Source: an uncultured Clostridium sp.
GTDB taxonomy: Bacteria > Bacillota_I > Bacilli_A > RF39 > UBA660
Assembly: GCA_946541575.1 (NCBI GenBank)
Contig: CAMNJQ010000050.1
Location: 1-39,884 of the forward strand
Length of the DNA stretch: 39,884 bases
Direction: 5' to 3'
The notes under the pieces were generated by a model. It searched no databases and was not told where the DNA came from. It worked only from the letters and a program-made list of their open reading frames with translations. Each line of letters starts with the position of its first letter. Positions within the stretch are counted from its first letter, which is position 1. This document shows, one piece after another, positions 37,416 to 39,884 of the stretch. A program made the translations under genes and the position numbers.

Positions 37416-38748
37416 AAATTTCAATTATACAACTAATTGGATAATGATCGCTCATAAATCCATCATCATTAGAATCACTATGAACTATTTCATGTAAGTA
37501 AACCAATCTTTCATCTAAGAAAATATGATCCAATGCTTTTAAATCAGGCATTTGAGGAAATGTTGTACCAGTATAATCTTTAAATGGATCTAAATACTTT
37601 TTAGAATATTTTAATAAATTATTATTATCAAGAGTCATATTAAAGTCTCCTGTAATTATTAAATACTCTTCATCTTTCTTATGTGTATTTACAATATTAT
37701 CAAATATATTAAGTAATCTTTTTTTATTAGCAACACTACTATTATCTATATGCGTATTAGCAATCAAAAACTTCTTATTTTCTTTTTCTACATGTACTAA
37801 AGTACAAATTCTTGGGAAATTATCTTCTTTAGCTTTTCTACCTAATCTATTAATTTTATCAGATAAAGAATATGTCTTATGAAATATAATTTTAAAATCT
37901 TTTTTTACAAGTACACAATTATATTCATTGGTAAAAATAATACTATGCCTTTTTTTACCAACAATTTTATAATCTTTTAAGTTTCGTTTTAAATATCTTT
38001 TCCCTCTTCCAGTTAATTCTTGAACCCCTATAACATCTGGAGACTCTTGCTTAATAAAATTAACTATTTTTGAATATCTTTTTTTCCATATACCAAAAAT
38101 TTCTTCTCTAATTATGTGTCTTAGATTAAATGACATTACTTTAACTTGTGATTTAACTAATTCAACATCTATTAATTCATTATCATCATTAAAAGTTAAT
38201 TTAAAAGAAGTACATGGTTTAAAAATACCATCAAAAAATACTTTATTTTTAAATTTATAATCACCACAATAATTAATTTTACACCACTTTGATAATAAGA
38301 AGGTAATAGCAGTAGCATGAGAAAAAATAGCAATATTTTTTCCCCTATTTTTATTGATTATCTCAACTAAGGCATTATACATTCTTTCTCTTACTTCTTT
38401 TTGGCTTTCTCCATTACCAATTTTATAGTTTTCATCTTTAACTTGTTTTTCCTCAAAGTTATTAGGTAATAATGAAAAATCATCTACACCATGAATTCTT
38501 TCTCCAAAAGAAGAATTAACTTCATATTCATCACTAAATAAATGAGCAGTCTCCATTGCTCTATTATAATCACTTGATATAAATAAATCGATATTTTTAA
38601 AATTCTTATTACGAGATGTATCTATTGCAATTCTTTTACCTTCTCTTGATAAATGAGTCTTTTTATTACTATCTAATAAAGATAATCTCATCCTTTTTTT
38701 AATTTTTTTCGCTTTAGAATGTCGAATTAAATAAATAGTAGTATTCAT
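37414..38748 (-). CDS. Fusion of histidine phosphatase and endonuclease/exonuclease/phosphatase (EEP) domains
   Basis: 444 aa; N-term IYLIRHSKAKK...LFISSDYNRAMETAHLF...IAIFSHATAITFLL; C-term VKVMSFNLRHI...PDVIGVQELTG...FLIANTHIDN...YLIITGDFNMT...ALDHIFLD...SDHYPISCIIEI. Confidence 0.8.
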
Positions 38749-38882
38749 AAAATCACCAAAAATATTATATCATGACTTAAAAAAACGAACAATAAAAGTT
38801 AAATTATGGTTATATAACATACCTTTTTTAAATAAAACTATAACAAACTAATAAGCAACACTCAAAAATCAGAACATTTAAA

Positions 38883-38901
38883 AAGTGAGTTTTTCTCACT
38901 T
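38883..38901 (-). terminator. Intrinsic terminator after the right-edge gene
   Basis: AAGTGAG-TTTTT-CTCACTT stem followed by TTTTT on the minus strand. Confidence 0.6.
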
Positions 38902-38953
38902 AACTAATTATGATAATAGTATATTTTCAAAAAAAGGTTATCAAATATTGTCA

Positions 38954-39884
38954 CTAATTATCATATTTTAATATAAAAGGATTTAAAAAAGTCCCATCGC
39001 CAGAATCTAGCTTCACTGATTGTTTTATAAAAATTGTGGGAACAGCATTACGAACATCAGTAACACTATAAAAATAAACAGAACCATGATATGTACAAAG
39101 TGCAAAATCAGAACCATCTATTCTAGCTGACAAAGTCCATAAAGCATTATTAGTATAAAGCCAATTTAAATATGAATTGCCGCAACCGCTATCATAATTA
39201 TAACCACTTACAGTTAAGCATGAATCTACACCTGTTGCATATAAATATTCATAACTTGCAATTAATCCAATACTACCTTTCCATGGCGTTGTATGTATTG
39301 CATCTCCTACAGTTCTTGATACAATTGCAGTTGAATAAGCTTGCGATGAATTTGCCTCACGCCCCGCAGGTCCTACATTCCAAATACCATTATCATCTAT
39401 CATGTTTTTTGCTAATTCGTTTAAACTATCATAATACGTTGTATTAAGCTTTTCCTTTAAAGTTGAATTCCCCCAACCAGGATTAGGCAAATTTGTATTC
39501 CATTTAATATTTGTTAATTCTGATGGTGCTGTTGGTACACCACTACTATTTACCCTTATTATTTTTAATTGTTTTCCATATATTCCAATTATTCTCCAAT
39601 ATTCGTTATTAAACTTTACATAATTTGCAGGATTTCCTCCCCTAAATATATAAATTTCTGTTCCGGGTATTTGATTTAATTGCTCTGCATCTTGTGCTTT
39701 TGTTAGTATGGCTTCAGCAGCTAATTTTATTATTTCTTTTCCATCACTTCCAATTTGAATACTAGCAATTAGGGGACTGCCCCAACTTTTGCAGTCATTA
39801 TTTAATACTTGTATTTTACTTCTTCCATCTACTCCTGTCTTATCCACTTTTTCTTTTATTTCTGTATCAGTTAAATTAGTTTCT
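38954..39884 (-). CDS. Partial CDS: surface-type protein sharing the NYVKF/GDG-NP domain with the 398-aa pilus-locus protein
   Basis: Open frame continues to the edge (ETNLTDTEIKEKVDKTG...); IYIFRGGNPANYVKFNNEYWRIIGIYG...SGDGTFLNPFILKYDN. Confidence 0.6.
   Translation of the reverse strand, partial: ETNLTDTEIKEKVDKTGVDGRSKIQVLNNDCKSWGSPLIASIQIGSDGKEIIKLAAEAILTKAQDAEQLNQIPGTEIYIFRGGNPANYVKFNNEYWRIIGIYGKQLKIIRVNSSGVPTAPSELTNIKWNTNLPNPGWGNSTLKEKLNTTYYDSLNELAKNMIDDNGIWNVGPAGREANSSQAYSTAIVSRTVGDAIHTTPWKGSIGLIASYEYLYATGVDSCLTVSGYNYDSGCGNSYLNWLYTNNALWTLSARIDGSDFALCTYHGSVYFYSVTDVRNAVPTIFIKQSVKLDSGDGTFLNPFILKYDN

Overview
AT-rich bacterial chromosomal window, probably a low-GC Firmicute/Bacilli-type genome (inference from composition plus spore genes), coded almost entirely on the minus strand. 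The core (about 9.7-28.6 kb) is a secretion/pilus locus that mixes Tad-type parts (CpaB/RcpC-like, CpaF ATPase, TadB- and TadC-like, TadZ/CpaE-like, TadE-like pseudopilins) with conjugation-type T4SS parts (VirB2-like pilin, VirB6/TrbL-like, PrgI/VirB3-like, split VirB4). No relaxase, VirD4 coupling protein or prepilin peptidase is visible. Directly downstream on the same strand are spoIIIAH, gerE (absent from the ORF track; apparent non-AUG start) and a double GerM-domain gene. In Bacillus, SpoIIIAH and GerM belong to the SpoIIIA-SpoIIQ transenvelope complex. Next is an intact tRNA-Arg(UCU), followed by two 45-nt copies of its 3' half cut at the anticodon loop. These bound two small ORF cassettes with no integrase and lie beside a truncated mntP. 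The left edge has a degenerate PolC-type PHP protein running off the window, a PD-(D/E)XK-like protein and a surface-protein cluster. The right part has a thioredoxin-like lipoprotein, a lipid kinase, an ABC-2 exporter, a 1075-aa protein with a C-terminal Hsp20 domain, pyrG with a leader attenuator, and a histidine phosphatase-EEP fusion. All family calls come from reading motifs by eye; no searches were run.
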